From positions 6,376 through 70,375 of the forward strand of contig JAYRFK010000017.1 of NCBI GenBank assembly GCA_041908445.1: a DNA stretch of 64,000 nucleotides. Direction: 5' to 3'. Shown here one piece after another: positions 45,247 to 53,744 of this stretch. The notes under the pieces are model-generated. The model was not told the origin of the DNA. It searched no databases and saw only the letters and a list, made by a program, of their open reading frames with translations. Made by a program: the position numbers and the translations under genes. Within the stretch, counting starts at the first letter, position 1, and each line of letters opens with the position of its first letter. This stretch comes from JAEUJM01 sp041908445 (lineage in GTDB: Bacteria > Actinomycetota > Acidimicrobiia > Acidimicrobiales > DATDAH01).

Positions 45247-45615
45247 TCAGCGAACGGTGGTGGCGCGTGCGGGTGGGCCGCGGTGGGGTGGCCGGGACCG
45301 GGTTCGCCGGTGGGCGAACGGCTCGTCGTCGGTGGGGCGCCGGGGGCAGACCCGGGCGGCCACCCGTGGGCGGCGCGGGGCGCCACGCTCGGCGCGGTGG
45401 CGGCGCCGGTCTCGGCGGCGCCGGCCCACGCGGGTGCTCGACGTGGCGACGGCCTCGGCCGCAGCCTCGGGGGCCTCGATCGGCACCGGTTCGGTCGGGT
45501 CGAGGCGGTCTGCGCCCGCCCGGGGCGCGCCGCCCGCGACGAGCAGGGCCAGGACCCCGAGCGCGACCAGCACCAGGGCGGCGAGGCGTGGGGTGGGTCG
45601 CAGGTGGCGGCGCAT
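45247..45615 (-). CDS. Small secreted Arg-rich protein (hypothetical)
   Basis: 122 residues; GGGAGGGAG precedes ATG 45615. An N-terminal signal peptide is clear (basic start, L-A-A-L-V-L-V-A-L-G-V-L-A-L-L-V-A, then G-G-A-P-R-A-G-A). The mature part starts acidic and Pro-rich and ends very Arg-rich. Nothing else occupies this 0.5-kb stretch. Low-complexity composition makes it less certain than other genes; the signal peptide and ribosome site favour a real product. Confidence 0.5.
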   Translation of the reverse strand: MRRHLRPTPRLAALVLVALGVLALLVAGGAPRAGADRLDPTEPVPIEAPEAAAEAVATSSTRVGRRRRDRRRHRAERGAPRRPRVAARVCPRRPTDDEPFAHRRTRSRPPHRGPPARATTVR

Positions 45616-45692
45616 CGGCTCCCTCCCAGCCTAGGGAGGCGCCGGGGATGCCGCGCCCTCCCCGCGGGTTGCCGCAGGCGCGTCGGGCGGTG

Positions 45693-46910
45693 CTAGGTGC
45701 TCGGCTCGACCGCGATCCGGCTCACCCCGAGGAAGGTCACGACGTAGAGGTCGCGGTCGTCGCCGGGGCAGGGGAACAAGACCGACTGGATGCCCATGCC
45801 GTGGTCGGCGCGGGCCCGCACGGCGCCGGTGGCGATGTCGCGGACGACCACGTCGGCGTGGTCCCCGGTGACCAGCTCGCCGCTGTCCTCGTAGAGCAGC
45901 AGGTGGCTGCCGTGGTCCTGGTCGACCTGCCAGCGCACGGCGAGGGTGTCGAGGTCGAAGGCGGTGAGCACGCCGTTGCCGCTGTCGTAGCCGACGACCA
46001 CGCCGCGGGCCTCGTCCACGACGGGCGGGTTCGCGATGAGCCCGCCGGGTCGCCCGCAGACCTCGGCGAGGCGCACCTCCCCGGTGGCGAGGTCCACCCG
46101 GACGAGGTGCAGCGGCGCGGTCGACACGCCGTGGCCCCGCAGGGTGCCGTCGTAGCCGTCGCTGCCCTCGCCGTCGTCGAGGAACCAGGCCGCGCCGGCG
46201 GCGAGCACGCAGTCCCAGCCGTAGGTCTGGCCCTCGAGGGTGCGGTAGCGGACGGTGAAGGCGTCGTCGAGGCGGAGGCGGGCGCCGTCCCACCGCACCC
46301 GGAACAGGTGGGTGTCACCGACGACGTAGACGTCGTCGCCGTCGGCCGAGAGCCGGGCGATCGAGGCCTCGGGGAGCTCCAGGCGGGCCACGATCGAGAG
46401 GTCGAGCGGGTCGAGCAGGAGCAGCTCGCAGGGCTCGCGCTCGCCGGCCGGGACGGGGGCGCCGGGTCGGGAGCCGCCGAAGTCCTTGGTGACGAGGTGG
46501 CCGTCCGCGAGCGTCACGAAGCTGTTGTACGGCCGGTGGCGGGGGAGCCGGGCCGAGGCGGTGGGGACGAGGTCGGGACCGAGCCGGTGGGCGTGGTCGC
46601 CGAACACGACGTGGAGGGCGCCGTCCGGCGCGACGCCGAGACCGCCGGGCCAGACCGGCCCACCCGGCAGCTCGGGAGAGGTCGCGAGCGGCTCGAGGGT
46701 GTGCGGGTCGATGCGCTCGACCAGCGCGATCGAGTCGTCGCCGGCGGTGTGGCGCAGCAGGAAGAACCCGCCCTGCTCGTCGGTCACCACCATGGTCGCC
46801 GCCGGCGTCAGGCGGGTCGTCACCGCCAGGCGGTCGTCCGGGCCGATGCCGAGGGCACCGGGGACCAGCTGCCGGCGGCGCGGCCCGCCGTCCTCGTAGC
46901 GCCACGTCAC
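45693..46910 (-). CDS. Probable beta-propeller protein of unknown function
   Basis: 405 residues. GTG 46910 lies 6 bases after CAGACT (46917-46922), the same variant -10 as the ABC gene at 17238. Repeated short units (L-G-V-A-P-D-G-A-L-H-V-V-F-G, L-S-A-D-G-D-D-V-Y-V-V-G-D, V-V-V-G-Y-D-S-G-N-G-V-L-T-A-F-D) suggest six or seven propeller blades. No signal peptide, so cytosolic. No catalytic motif is recognised. Confidence 0.65.
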   Translation of the reverse strand: MTWRYEDGGPRRRQLVPGALGIGPDDRLAVTTRLTPAATMVVTDEQGGFFLLRHTAGDDSIALVERIDPHTLEPLATSPELPGGPVWPGGLGVAPDGALHVVFGDHAHRLGPDLVPTASARLPRHRPYNSFVTLADGHLVTKDFGGSRPGAPVPAGEREPCELLLLDPLDLSIVARLELPEASIARLSADGDDVYVVGDTHLFRVRWDGARLRLDDAFTVRYRTLEGQTYGWDCVLAAGAAWFLDDGEGSDGYDGTLRGHGVSTAPLHLVRVDLATGEVRLAEVCGRPGGLIANPPVVDEARGVVVGYDSGNGVLTAFDLDTLAVRWQVDQDHGSHLLLYEDSGELVTGDHADVVVRDIATGAVRARADHGMGIQSVLFPCPGDDRDLYVVTFLGVSRIAVEPST

Positions 46911-46997
46911 GCGGCCAGTCTGGCCCGTGGCGCCGGCCCCGCCGGTCGGGGACCTTGGCCTCTGCCGCCGATGGGGTCGACGGGTTACGGTCCGGCC

Positions 46998-47564
46998 ATG
47001 ACGCTTCTCGGACCCCTCGGAGGACTGGCCGGCGAGTGGGAGGGCGACCAGGGCCTGGACGTCTCCTTCCACCACGACGTGGGGGAGGTGGTGGAGACCC
47101 CGTACCGCGAGGTCGCCACCTTCAAGCCCTTCGGCCCGGTGGAGAACGGCCGCCAGGTGCTCTACGGCCTCGACTACAAGTCGGCGATGTGGCGCGGTGA
47201 CGAGGTCGACCCCTTCCACACCGAGCTCGGCTACTGGCTCTGGGACGCCGGCTCCGACCAGGTCATGCGGGCTTTCGTGATCCCCCGCGGCTCCGCGATC
47301 CTCGCCGGCGGCACCGCGGCGGCGGATGCCACGACGTTCACCCTCGCGGCCGACAGCGACGGTGCCGACTACGGCATGGCCACCAACCCGTACCTCGACG
47401 CCAACGCCAAGTGCGTGCACTACGAGGTGACGATCACCGTCGACGGTGACACGTTCTCCTACGAGGAGGACTCGGTGCTGGCGATGAGCAACCTGCCCGA
47501 CCTGCTCCACCACACCGACGTCAACACCCTCCGCCGCACGGTCGCCTACCAGCTCGAGGTCTGA
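46998..47564 (+). CDS. Nitrobindin/FABP-like haem-binding beta-barrel protein
   Basis: 188 residues. ATG 46998 follows TACGGT (46986-46991) by 6 bases. G-P-L-G-G-L-A-G-E-W-E-G and P-F-H-T-E-L-G-Y-W-L-W resemble the two anchor motifs of the nitrobindin family (opening L-x-G-x-W-x-G, then H-x-E-x-G-Y), small barrels that bind haem and can isomerise peroxynitrite. The loops here are longer than usual, so haem binding is not assured. Convergent with the ClC gene, with palindrome P6 between. Confidence 0.65.
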   Translation: MTLLGPLGGLAGEWEGDQGLDVSFHHDVGEVVETPYREVATFKPFGPVENGRQVLYGLDYKSAMWRGDEVDPFHTELGYWLWDAGSDQVMRAFVIPRGSAILAGGTAAADATTFTLAADSDGADYGMATNPYLDANAKCVHYEVTITVDGDTFSYEEDSVLAMSNLPDLLHHTDVNTLRRTVAYQLEV

Positions 47565-47584
47565 CCGCCTGGGCGGACCCGAAC

Positions 47585-47639
47585 GCTTCTGGTCACGGAT
47601 TCGCGTCGTCTGACGTCGCGGTCCGTGTACCAGAACGAG
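47585..47639. repeat. Palindromic element P6 at the ClC gene end
   Basis: Imperfect arms built on TTCTGGT-(A)-CACGGA at 47587-47599 and 47622-47635, with an inner CGTC-N4-GACG. It lies between convergent genes and includes the ClC stop codon (47593-47595), so it could stop transcripts from both sides. Confidence 0.75.
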
Positions 47640-49455
47640 CGCTGGTCACGGTGTGGCGGCGGCGCCAGGGGGCGCGGCGGGCCCAACCGGGCTCGGACCG
47701 CTCGGCGGCGCTGGCGTCGGCGCGCAGGCGCAGCAGGTCGACACGGGTGACCATGCCGACGCAGCGGTCGTCGGCGTCGAGGACGGGCAGGTGGGCGAGG
47801 TCCTCGTCGAGGAAGCGGTGCAGCGCCACCAACGCCGGGTCCTCGGCGGTGATCGAGGTGACGGGGCTGGCCACGTCGGCCACCGTGCACGCCCGCTCGC
47901 CTCGCCCGCCCGCTGCACCCGCGCCGAGGACGTCCGCGGTCGTCACGATGCCGACGCACCGCCCGTCCCGGTCGAGCACGGGCAGCGCGCCGTGGCCGGT
48001 GTCGCGGAGCTCGTCCGCGGCCCGCGCCAGCGGGTCCTCGGCGCCGACGGTGGTGACCGGCGCGGCCATGACCTGGCCCACGCTGGTCGCCTGGTACACG
48101 TCGGGCTCGTAGTCGCGGTGCACGCGGAGCCCGCGGCGCTGGAGCTTCTCGGTCATCAGGCGGTCCTCGAGCAGGGCGCCGGCGACGAGGTCGGCGAGGA
48201 CGGTCGCCACCATCAGGGGCAGGATCACGTCGTAGTCCCGGGTGAGCTCGAAGACGAACACGATCGAGGCGAAGGCGGCGCCCGTGCCGGCCCCGAAGGT
48301 GGCGGCCATGGCCACGACGGCGAAGGCCTCGGGGCTGAGGCCGGCACCCGGCGCGAGGTGGTCGAAGCCGGTGCCGACGACGTAGCCGAAGCCGCTGCTG
48401 ATGAGCAGCACGGGGGCCAGGGTGCCGCCCGACGTCCCCGAGCCGAGGGCGAACCACCAGGCGATGAGCTTGGCCAGCGCGATCACGGCGACGACGCCGA
48501 CGGCGAGGCGACCGTTCACCACGTCGTCGATGACGCCGTAGCCGACGCCCAGCGCCCGCGGCACGAACAGGCCGACGATGCCGAAGGCGAGGCCACCCAG
48601 GATCGGGTGCCAGCCCTCGCCGAAGGGAAGGCGCCGGTAGCCGGCCTCGACGAGGAAGAGGCCCTGGCAGATCACGACCGCCAGCAGGCCGCAGCCCAGC
48701 CCGAGCACGACGAAGAACGGGAGCTGGTCGAGGCCGGCCACGTCGTGGGTGGGCACCGAGAAGAGCGGCCCCTCGCCCAGCAGCACGCTGTGCATCCCCG
48801 CGGCGACCGCGCTGGAGACGACGAGGGGAATGAAGGCCCGGCTCGAGAACTCGAAGAGCAGCAGCTCGATGGCGAGGATGACGGCGGCGAGGGGCGTGCC
48901 GAAGGTGGCGGCCATGCCCGCGGCGGCGCCGGCGGCCAGCAGGATCTTGCGCTCGGCGGCGCTGACCGACAGCACCTGGCCGAGCAGCGACCCCAATGCC
49001 CCGCCCGTGACGATGATCGGCCCCTCGGCCCCGAACGGCCCGCCGCTGCCGATGGCGACGGCGGCCGACGCCGGCTTGGCCACCGCCGTCCTCGGCTGGA
49101 TGCGGCTCTGGCGGGTGAGCACGGCCTCCATGGCCTCGGGGATGCCGTGACCGCGGATGACCGGCGCCCACCGCGCCAGCAGCGTGACCACCGCGCCGCC
49201 GAGCATGGCCACGATCACGATCCGCGGGCTGCGGGGCAGGTCGGCGAAGTCGGGCAGGTCCCAGCCCCACTGGCCGAACAGGGCCACGTTGGTGATGGCG
49301 CCGATCAGGTGGACGAGCACCCAGGCGGCGGCGCCCCCCAGCAGGCCGAGCAGCGTGGCGAGCAGCGTCAGGAAGGCGAGGCGTGCAGGCGGCGTACGTT
49401 GGCGGTCGTGGTGACGGGCCAGCGCGCGCAGGTGGCGGTCGAGGGCGGGGCGCAC
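47593..49455 (-). CDS. ClC-family chloride channel/antiporter with CBS domains
   Basis: 620 residues. GTG 49455 lies 6 bases after TATATT (49462-49467); a longer frame to 49512 would run through the operators. Ten or more TM helices with ClC motifs G-H-G-I-P-E (102-107), G-A-E144-G-P (gating Glu present) and G-T-S-G-G-T-L-A-P. Two CBS domains follow, then an Arg/Ser/Thr-rich tail. It moves chloride, probably in exchange for protons. Divergent from a MarR gene that likely controls it. Confidence 0.93.
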   Translation of the reverse strand: MRPALDRHLRALARHHDRQRTPPARLAFLTLLATLLGLLGGAAAWVLVHLIGAITNVALFGQWGWDLPDFADLPRSPRIVIVAMLGGAVVTLLARWAPVIRGHGIPEAMEAVLTRQSRIQPRTAVAKPASAAVAIGSGGPFGAEGPIIVTGGALGSLLGQVLSVSAAERKILLAAGAAAGMAATFGTPLAAVILAIELLLFEFSSRAFIPLVVSSAVAAGMHSVLLGEGPLFSVPTHDVAGLDQLPFFVVLGLGCGLLAVVICQGLFLVEAGYRRLPFGEGWHPILGGLAFGIVGLFVPRALGVGYGVIDDVVNGRLAVGVVAVIALAKLIAWWFALGSGTSGGTLAPVLLISSGFGYVVGTGFDHLAPGAGLSPEAFAVVAMAATFGAGTGAAFASIVFVFELTRDYDVILPLMVATVLADLVAGALLEDRLMTEKLQRRGLRVHRDYEPDVYQATSVGQVMAAPVTTVGAEDPLARAADELRDTGHGALPVLDRDGRCVGIVTTADVLGAGAAGGRGERACTVADVASPVTSITAEDPALVALHRFLDEDLAHLPVLDADDRCVGMVTRVDLLRLRADASAAERSEPGWARRAPWRRRHTVTSARSGTRTATSDDANP

Positions 49456-49461
49456 GTCGTA

Positions 49462-49500
49462 AATATATCGTGGCACGATAGAAAAGGCTCGTGCCACGAG
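49462..49500. promoter_or_regulatory. Divergent promoter with two CGTGSCACG operators
   Basis: ATCGTGGCACGAT (49467-49479) and CTCGTGCCACGAG (49488-49500) are perfect palindromes 21 bp centre to centre, about two helical turns. TATATT, the -10 of the ClC gene, touches site 1; site 2 covers the start codon of the MarR gene. Dimers of the divergent MarR protein should bind here side by side. Confidence 0.7.
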
Positions 49501-49958
49501 GTTCTTCCGCACGTCTCGCCCCGGGGCGGTCGCCGGTCGTGATGCCGCCCGACGACGTCACCGACGACCAGTACCAGCGCCTGCTCGAGCTGCGCACGGG
49601 GCTGCGGCGCTTCCTCGCCTGGAGCGAGGCCCAGGCCAAGGCGGCGGGGATGACGCCGGCGCAGCACCAGCTCCTCCTCGCGGTGCGGGGGCACCCCGGC
49701 GGGCAGCCACCGACCGTCGGGGAGGTCGCGGAGTACCTCCTGCTCAAGCCGCACAGCGCCGGCGAGCTCGTCCACCGCGCCGCGGACGCCGGCCTGGTCG
49801 AGCGGGTGCCCGACGCCACCGACTCCCGGGTCGTGCGGGTCCGGCTCACCACCGACGGCGCCCGCCGCCTGGCGACGCTGGCGGCTGCGCACCACGAGGA
49901 GCTGGCCCGCCTCGCCCCCCGCCTGCGCCCCCTCTGGGACGGCCTCGAGCCCTCCTGA
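49491..49958 (+). CDS. MarR-family transcriptional regulator
   Basis: 155 residues from GTG 49491, inside operator site 2; TAGAAA lies 6 bases upstream (weak -10). HTH region P-T-V-G-E-V-A-E-Y-L-L-L-K-P-H-S-A-G-E-L-V-H and wing P-D-A-T-D-S-R-V-V-R-V fit MarR. Little sequence is shared with the MarR at 22232 beyond the fold, yet operator placement is the same. Expected target: itself and the ClC gene. Ligand unknown. Confidence 0.88.
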   Translation: MPRGSSARLAPGRSPVVMPPDDVTDDQYQRLLELRTGLRRFLAWSEAQAKAAGMTPAQHQLLLAVRGHPGGQPPTVGEVAEYLLLKPHSAGELVHRAADAGLVERVPDATDSRVVRVRLTTDGARRLATLAAAHHEELARLAPRLRPLWDGLEPS

Positions 49959-49965
49959 CCACCCT

Positions 49966-50014
49966 TCCTCCAGCAGAAGCGCGTGGTACCGCCTTCCGTT
50001 CCTGCTGGAGGAAC
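49966..50014. repeat. Palindromic element P3 (inverted, diverged P1 relative)
   Basis: Arms TTCCTCCAGCAG-(AAGCG) at 49966-49982 and the complement at 49998-50014 (15 of 17 pairs), loop of 15. Read in reverse, the loop matches that of P1/P2 in 10 of 15 positions, so this copy lies in the opposite orientation. Between convergent genes. Confidence 0.85.
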
Positions 50015-50034
50015 GGGTCTGGGGGCTCCGGGCT

Positions 50035-50784
50035 TCAGCGGGCCAGGCGGTCGGCGAGCCAGCCGGCGTCGAGCCAGGCGTCGCCGTGGACGTCGTTGTT
50101 GAAGTAGGCGTAGACGTCGGTGCCGTCGTCGAGCCACTCACCGAGGCGGTCGGCGGTGCGCCACAGGCGCCGGCCGCCGTAGCGGCCCACGTACTTCTCC
50201 TCGAGCGCCCGCGGCCCGTGGAACCGCACGTAGGTCCAGTCGGTGGTGCACACCAGCGGGTGGTCGGGGAGCAGGTCGTGCAGGCAGAGGGCGGCGCCGT
50301 GGCGCTCGAGCGTGGCGAAGACGTCGTCGTGCAGCCACGAGGGGTCGCGCAGCTCGACCGCCCAGCGGATGCGGCGGGGCGCGGCGTCCAGGAAGGCGTC
50401 GAGCCGACCGACGTCGCGCCGCCAGTGGGGCGGCAGCTGGAGGAGGTTGGGACCGAGGTGCACGCCCAGGCGGTCCACCCGGTCGAGGTGGTTGGCCAGC
50501 CACGTCGGCGTGTCCCGCAGCTTGCGCCGGTGGCTGCCGTACTGGCCGACCTTCAGGGCGTAGACGAACCCGGGCGGCGCCTGCGCGGCCCAGTGCTCCA
50601 CGGTCGACGGCGGGGGCAGCCGGTAGAAGGTGTTGTTGATCTCCACGGTGTCGAAGCGCTCGGCATAGCGCTCGAACCACCGTCGCTGGGGCAGGTCGGC
50701 CGGGTACACCACGCCGCGCCAGTCCCGGTACACCCAGCCGGAGCACCCGACCCGGGCTGCACCGCGCCGCACCCCGGTGACCAT
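50035..50784 (-). CDS. DUF72 family protein
   Basis: 249 residues from ATG 50784. DUF72 signs: G-C-S-G-W-V-Y-R-D-W-R near the start, F-D-T-V-E-I-N-N-T-F-Y-R-L-P, F-V-Y-A-L-K-V, R-W-A-V-E-L-R-D-P-S-W and the end Y-A-Y-F-N-N-D. The family has a TIM-barrel-like fold and no settled function. Single gene; start is uncertain as no close ribosome site is evident. Confidence 0.9.
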   Translation of the reverse strand: MVTGVRRGAARVGCSGWVYRDWRGVVYPADLPQRRWFERYAERFDTVEINNTFYRLPPPSTVEHWAAQAPPGFVYALKVGQYGSHRRKLRDTPTWLANHLDRVDRLGVHLGPNLLQLPPHWRRDVGRLDAFLDAAPRRIRWAVELRDPSWLHDDVFATLERHGAALCLHDLLPDHPLVCTTDWTYVRFHGPRALEEKYVGRYGGRRLWRTADRLGEWLDDGTDVYAYFNNDVHGDAWLDAGWLADRLAR

Positions 50785-50874
50785 GGCCCCAGGAGAACAC
50801 CTCCGACCCACGTCCACCACGGCCATCGGTCCCTTCGCGCTCACCCGCGCCGTCTACCCCCACCTCGGCCAGGG

Positions 50875-51924
50875 TCAGAACACCCGGGCCTCGTGGTCCG
50901 TCCCCGTGGCAGCGGTGTCCTCGGGGGCACCCGGCTCCGGCCCGAGGGTCACGACCACCTTGCCCCGGGCGTGGCCCCGCTCCAGCTCCTCGAGGGCACG
51001 AGGGGCGTCGGCGAGGTCGCACCGACGCTCGACGGACGTGGTCAGCCTCCCGTCGTCGACGAGTCGTGCGAGCAGCTCCAGGTCGGCACGGTCGGGCTGC
51101 ACGGTGAACGCCCTCACGGTCGGTCCGCCCGCACGGCCGAGGACCAGCCCGGTGACGACGCGGCCGAGGGGCCCGATCCACCGGTTCGGGGAGTCGCCGC
51201 TCAACGAGAGCAGCGTGCCGTCGGGCTCGACGAGGGTCCGGAGCTCGCGGGCCGACTGGGTCCCGGCGAGCTGCACCACGAGGTCGTGGCGGCCGGCGGC
51301 TGCGATGAGGTCCTCGGTGCGGCGGTCGACCACGTGGTCCGCTCCGAGGGCGCGCACGTGCTCGACGTTGCTCGTGCTGCACACGCCGGTGACCTCGGCC
51401 CCGAAGGCCTTGGCCAGTTGCACGGCGTGGCTGCCGACGCCACCGGCGGCGCCGATCACGAGCACCCGTTGCCCGGCCTCGAGCCCCCCGTGGTCGCGGA
51501 GCGCCTGGAGCGCGGTCGTGGCGGCGAGGGGGAGGCCGGCGCTCTGCTCGACGGTGGCCCGCTGCGGGCGGTGGGCGACGAGGCGCTCGGGGACGGCCAC
51601 CCGCTCGGCCAGGGCGCCGAAGCCGGCCATGAAGGTGGTGCCGTACACCTCGTCGCCGGGGCGCACGGTGGTCACCGCGGGGCCGACGGCCTCGACCCGG
51701 CCGGCGACGTCGCTTCCGGGCACCTCGAACGGCGGTCGGCGCAGCCCGACCTGCAGCCGGGCGAGGTAGGGCAGCCCCCGGACCAGGTGCCAATCGGCCG
51801 GGTTGAGCGAGGCGGCGTGCACGGCGACGAGGACCTCGTCGTCGGCGAGTGACGGCACGGCGATGTCGTCGAGGCGCAGGACCTCGGTCGGGGCGCCGTA
51901 GCCGGTGCAGGTGATGGCTCGCAT
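50875..51924 (-). CDS. Zinc-independent MDR-family NAD(P)-dependent oxidoreductase
   Basis: 349 residues; AGGAGA precedes ATG 51924. GroES-like half with S-L-N-P-A-D-W-H-L-V-R-G and V-P-G-S-D-V-A-G-R-V-E; Rossmann half with V-L-V-I-G-A-A-G-G-V-G-S-H-A-V-Q-L-A-K. Zinc ligands are absent, as in quinone or enone reductases. It begins 10 bases after the ABC-2 permease gene on the same strand, so it probably belongs to that operon. Confidence 0.88.
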   Translation of the reverse strand: MRAITCTGYGAPTEVLRLDDIAVPSLADDEVLVAVHAASLNPADWHLVRGLPYLARLQVGLRRPPFEVPGSDVAGRVEAVGPAVTTVRPGDEVYGTTFMAGFGALAERVAVPERLVAHRPQRATVEQSAGLPLAATTALQALRDHGGLEAGQRVLVIGAAGGVGSHAVQLAKAFGAEVTGVCSTSNVEHVRALGADHVVDRRTEDLIAAAGRHDLVVQLAGTQSARELRTLVEPDGTLLSLSGDSPNRWIGPLGRVVTGLVLGRAGGPTVRAFTVQPDRADLELLARLVDDGRLTTSVERRCDLADAPRALEELERGHARGKVVVTLGPEPGAPEDTAATGTDHEARVF

Positions 51925-51934
51925 GGTGATCTCC

Positions 51935-52759
51935 TCAGGCGTCGCGACGGACGAGGAGGACGCCGCCGATGACGAGGGACACGGCGCCGTAGGCCAGCAG
52001 CACGCCGTACCCGACCCACGGTGGCAGCGCCCGGGGATCCGACACCACGTTGAAGATCGCCATGCCGGCCTGGGCGGGCAGGTACTTCCCGACCGCCTCC
52101 TGGAACGCCGACGGCAGGAAGCCGGTGACGAGGGGGACGATGAACAGCAGCGCGACCAGCGCGGCCACGGCGCCGGCGGTGCGTCGCAGGATCGCGCCGA
52201 TGCCGACACCGAGGAGGCCGACGCCGGTGAGGTAGAGCGCGCCGCCGACCACCGCTCGCAGCACACCCGGGTCGCCGAGGGAGGCCTCGAGGCCCTTCGA
52301 GGCGAAGATGGCCTGACCGGTGAGGAAGGCCCCGACGGAGGCGACCAGCCCGGTCGCCAGCACCACCCCGGTGAAGGTGGCCGCCTTCGCGACCAGGACG
52401 GTGAGGCGCTGCGGGGTCGCGCTGAACGTGGCTCGGATCTGGCCGGTGGCGTACTCCGAGGTGATCACCAGGACGCCGAGGACGCCGACCGCCAACTGGG
52501 CCAGGAACAGCCCGCTGAGGCTGAACGAGGTGGGATCGAAGCGGAGCTGCTCGGCGACGTCGAGGTCGTCCCAGGTGCTCATCTCGGACGCGGCGATCAG
52601 CGCGCCGAAGCCCACGGCGAGCCCGACCGTGGCGAGCAGGGTCCAGACCGTCGAGCGGACCGAGCGCAGCTTGGTCCACTCGGCCCGGAGGTTGGCGACG
52701 AGGACGTCGACGCGACGGGCGCGCGGCGTCGCCGTGGTGGGGAACGTGAGGGTCGTCAT
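51935..52759 (-). CDS. ABC-2 type permease
   Basis: 274 residues with about six TM helices. The opening R-A-E-W-T-K-L-R-S-V-R-S-T-V-W-T, S-E-Y-A-T-G-Q-I-R-A-T-F-S-A-T-P-Q-R and the overall layout are typical of actinobacterial ABC-2 permeases paired with an ATPase. ATG 52759 shares ATGA with the stop of the ATPase gene. Together they form an exporter of unknown cargo, often antibiotic or lipid. Confidence 0.9.
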   Translation of the reverse strand: MTTLTFPTTATPRARRVDVLVANLRAEWTKLRSVRSTVWTLLATVGLAVGFGALIAASEMSTWDDLDVAEQLRFDPTSFSLSGLFLAQLAVGVLGVLVITSEYATGQIRATFSATPQRLTVLVAKAATFTGVVLATGLVASVGAFLTGQAIFASKGLEASLGDPGVLRAVVGGALYLTGVGLLGVGIGAILRRTAGAVAALVALLFIVPLVTGFLPSAFQEAVGKYLPAQAGMAIFNVVSDPRALPPWVGYGVLLAYGAVSLVIGGVLLVRRDA

Positions 52760-53673
52760 GCGGCTGCTCCTTGGTGCGCGGTGTACTCGGCGGCGTCACG
52801 GGTGAGGGCCATGAACGCCTCCTCGAGCGACGCCGCCTGGGGGGCGAGCTCGTACAGGGTGATGCCGGCCTCACCGGCGAGGATCCCGATGTCACGGGCG
52901 GTCAGGCCCTCGACGGCGAGGGTCTCGTCCGGCTGCGGCGCCGCCTCGCCGCCCCGCTCACGAACGAGCCGCACCAGGCGAGCCGGCTCGGCGGCATGCA
53001 CCCGAACGTGCCCGGTGGCGCTGTGGCCGACGACCTCCGCCACGGACCCCTCGGCGATGAGGCGTCCCCGCCCGATCACCACGAGTCGGTCGGCGGTGAG
53101 CGCCATCTCGCTCATGAGGTGGCTCGAGACGAGGACCGAACGACCCTCGCCGGCGAGGTCCCGGAGCAGCTCGCGGATCCACTGGATGCCCTCGGGGTCG
53201 AGGCCGTTGACGGGCTCGTCGAGCAGGAGGGTCCCGGGATCGCCCAGCAGCACGGTCGCGATGCCGAGGCGCTGGCCCATGCCGAGCGAGAAGCCGCCCG
53301 ATCGTCGATCCGCGACGTCGGCGAGCCCGACGAGCTCGAGCACCTCGTCGACCCGTCGGCGGCTGATCGCGTTGGCGTCGGCGAGCCACCGCAGGTGGTC
53401 GCGGGCGCTGCGGGCGGGGTGGACGGCACGCGCTTCGAGGAGGGCGCCGACGTGGCGGAGCGGGAAGCGCAGGTCTCGGTAGCGGCGACCATCGATGCGG
53501 ACCCGGCCCGAGGTCGGCGCGTCGAGGCCGACCATCATCCGCATGGTGGTGGACTTGCCGGCACCGTTCGGCCCCAGGAAGCCGGTGACCTCCCCGGGGC
53601 GGACCTCGAAGGAGAGGTGGTCCACGGCGACCGTCGGGCCGTAGCGCTTGGTGACGTCCGAGAGCTCGATCAT
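52756..53673 (-). CDS. ABC transporter ATP-binding protein
   Basis: 305 residues. Walker A G-P-N-G-A-G-K-S-T-T, Q-loop region H-V-G-A-L-L-E-A, signature-like F-S-L-G-M-G-Q-R-L, Walker B T-L-L-L-D-E-P-V-N-G-L-D-P-E-G and H-loop S-S-H-L-M-S-E. The 'E-P-V-N-G-L-D-P-E-G-I-Q-W' form is common in drug or lantibiotic ABC-2 exporters of actinobacteria. ATG 53673 overlaps the stop of a 24-codon leader frame. Confidence 0.92.
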   Translation of the reverse strand: MIELSDVTKRYGPTVAVDHLSFEVRPGEVTGFLGPNGAGKSTTMRMMVGLDAPTSGRVRIDGRRYRDLRFPLRHVGALLEARAVHPARSARDHLRWLADANAISRRRVDEVLELVGLADVADRRSGGFSLGMGQRLGIATVLLGDPGTLLLDEPVNGLDPEGIQWIRELLRDLAGEGRSVLVSSHLMSEMALTADRLVVIGRGRLIAEGSVAEVVGHSATGHVRVHAAEPARLVRLVRERGGEAAPQPDETLAVEGLTARDIGILAGEAGITLYELAPQAASLEEAFMALTRDAAEYTAHQGAAA

Positions 53674-53744
53674 CGGAGCGGCACCTCGATCCGGTTCGGG
53701 TGCGTCGGTGTGCCCGGTGGCACCCCGTGGCGGTCGTCGGTCAT
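53670..53744 (-). CDS. Possible 24-residue leader peptide coupled to the ABC ATPase
   Basis: A short frame starts at ATG 53744 with GGGAG 7 bases upstream and ends in ATGA shared with the ATPase start. The residues (M-T-D-D-R-H-G-V-P-P...) include several Pro, Arg and His codons. Ribosomes finishing it would be placed on the ATPase start. Real translation is not proven. Confidence 0.4.
   Translation of the reverse strand: MTDDRHGVPPGTPTHPNRIEVPLR

Noticed and set aside
43920..47564. 1214-codon plus-strand frame ending in the nitrobindin-like protein
   Set aside because: Only the last 188 codons carry a motif and a leaderless -10 at 46986; the rest is antisense to the CNNM and propeller genes.
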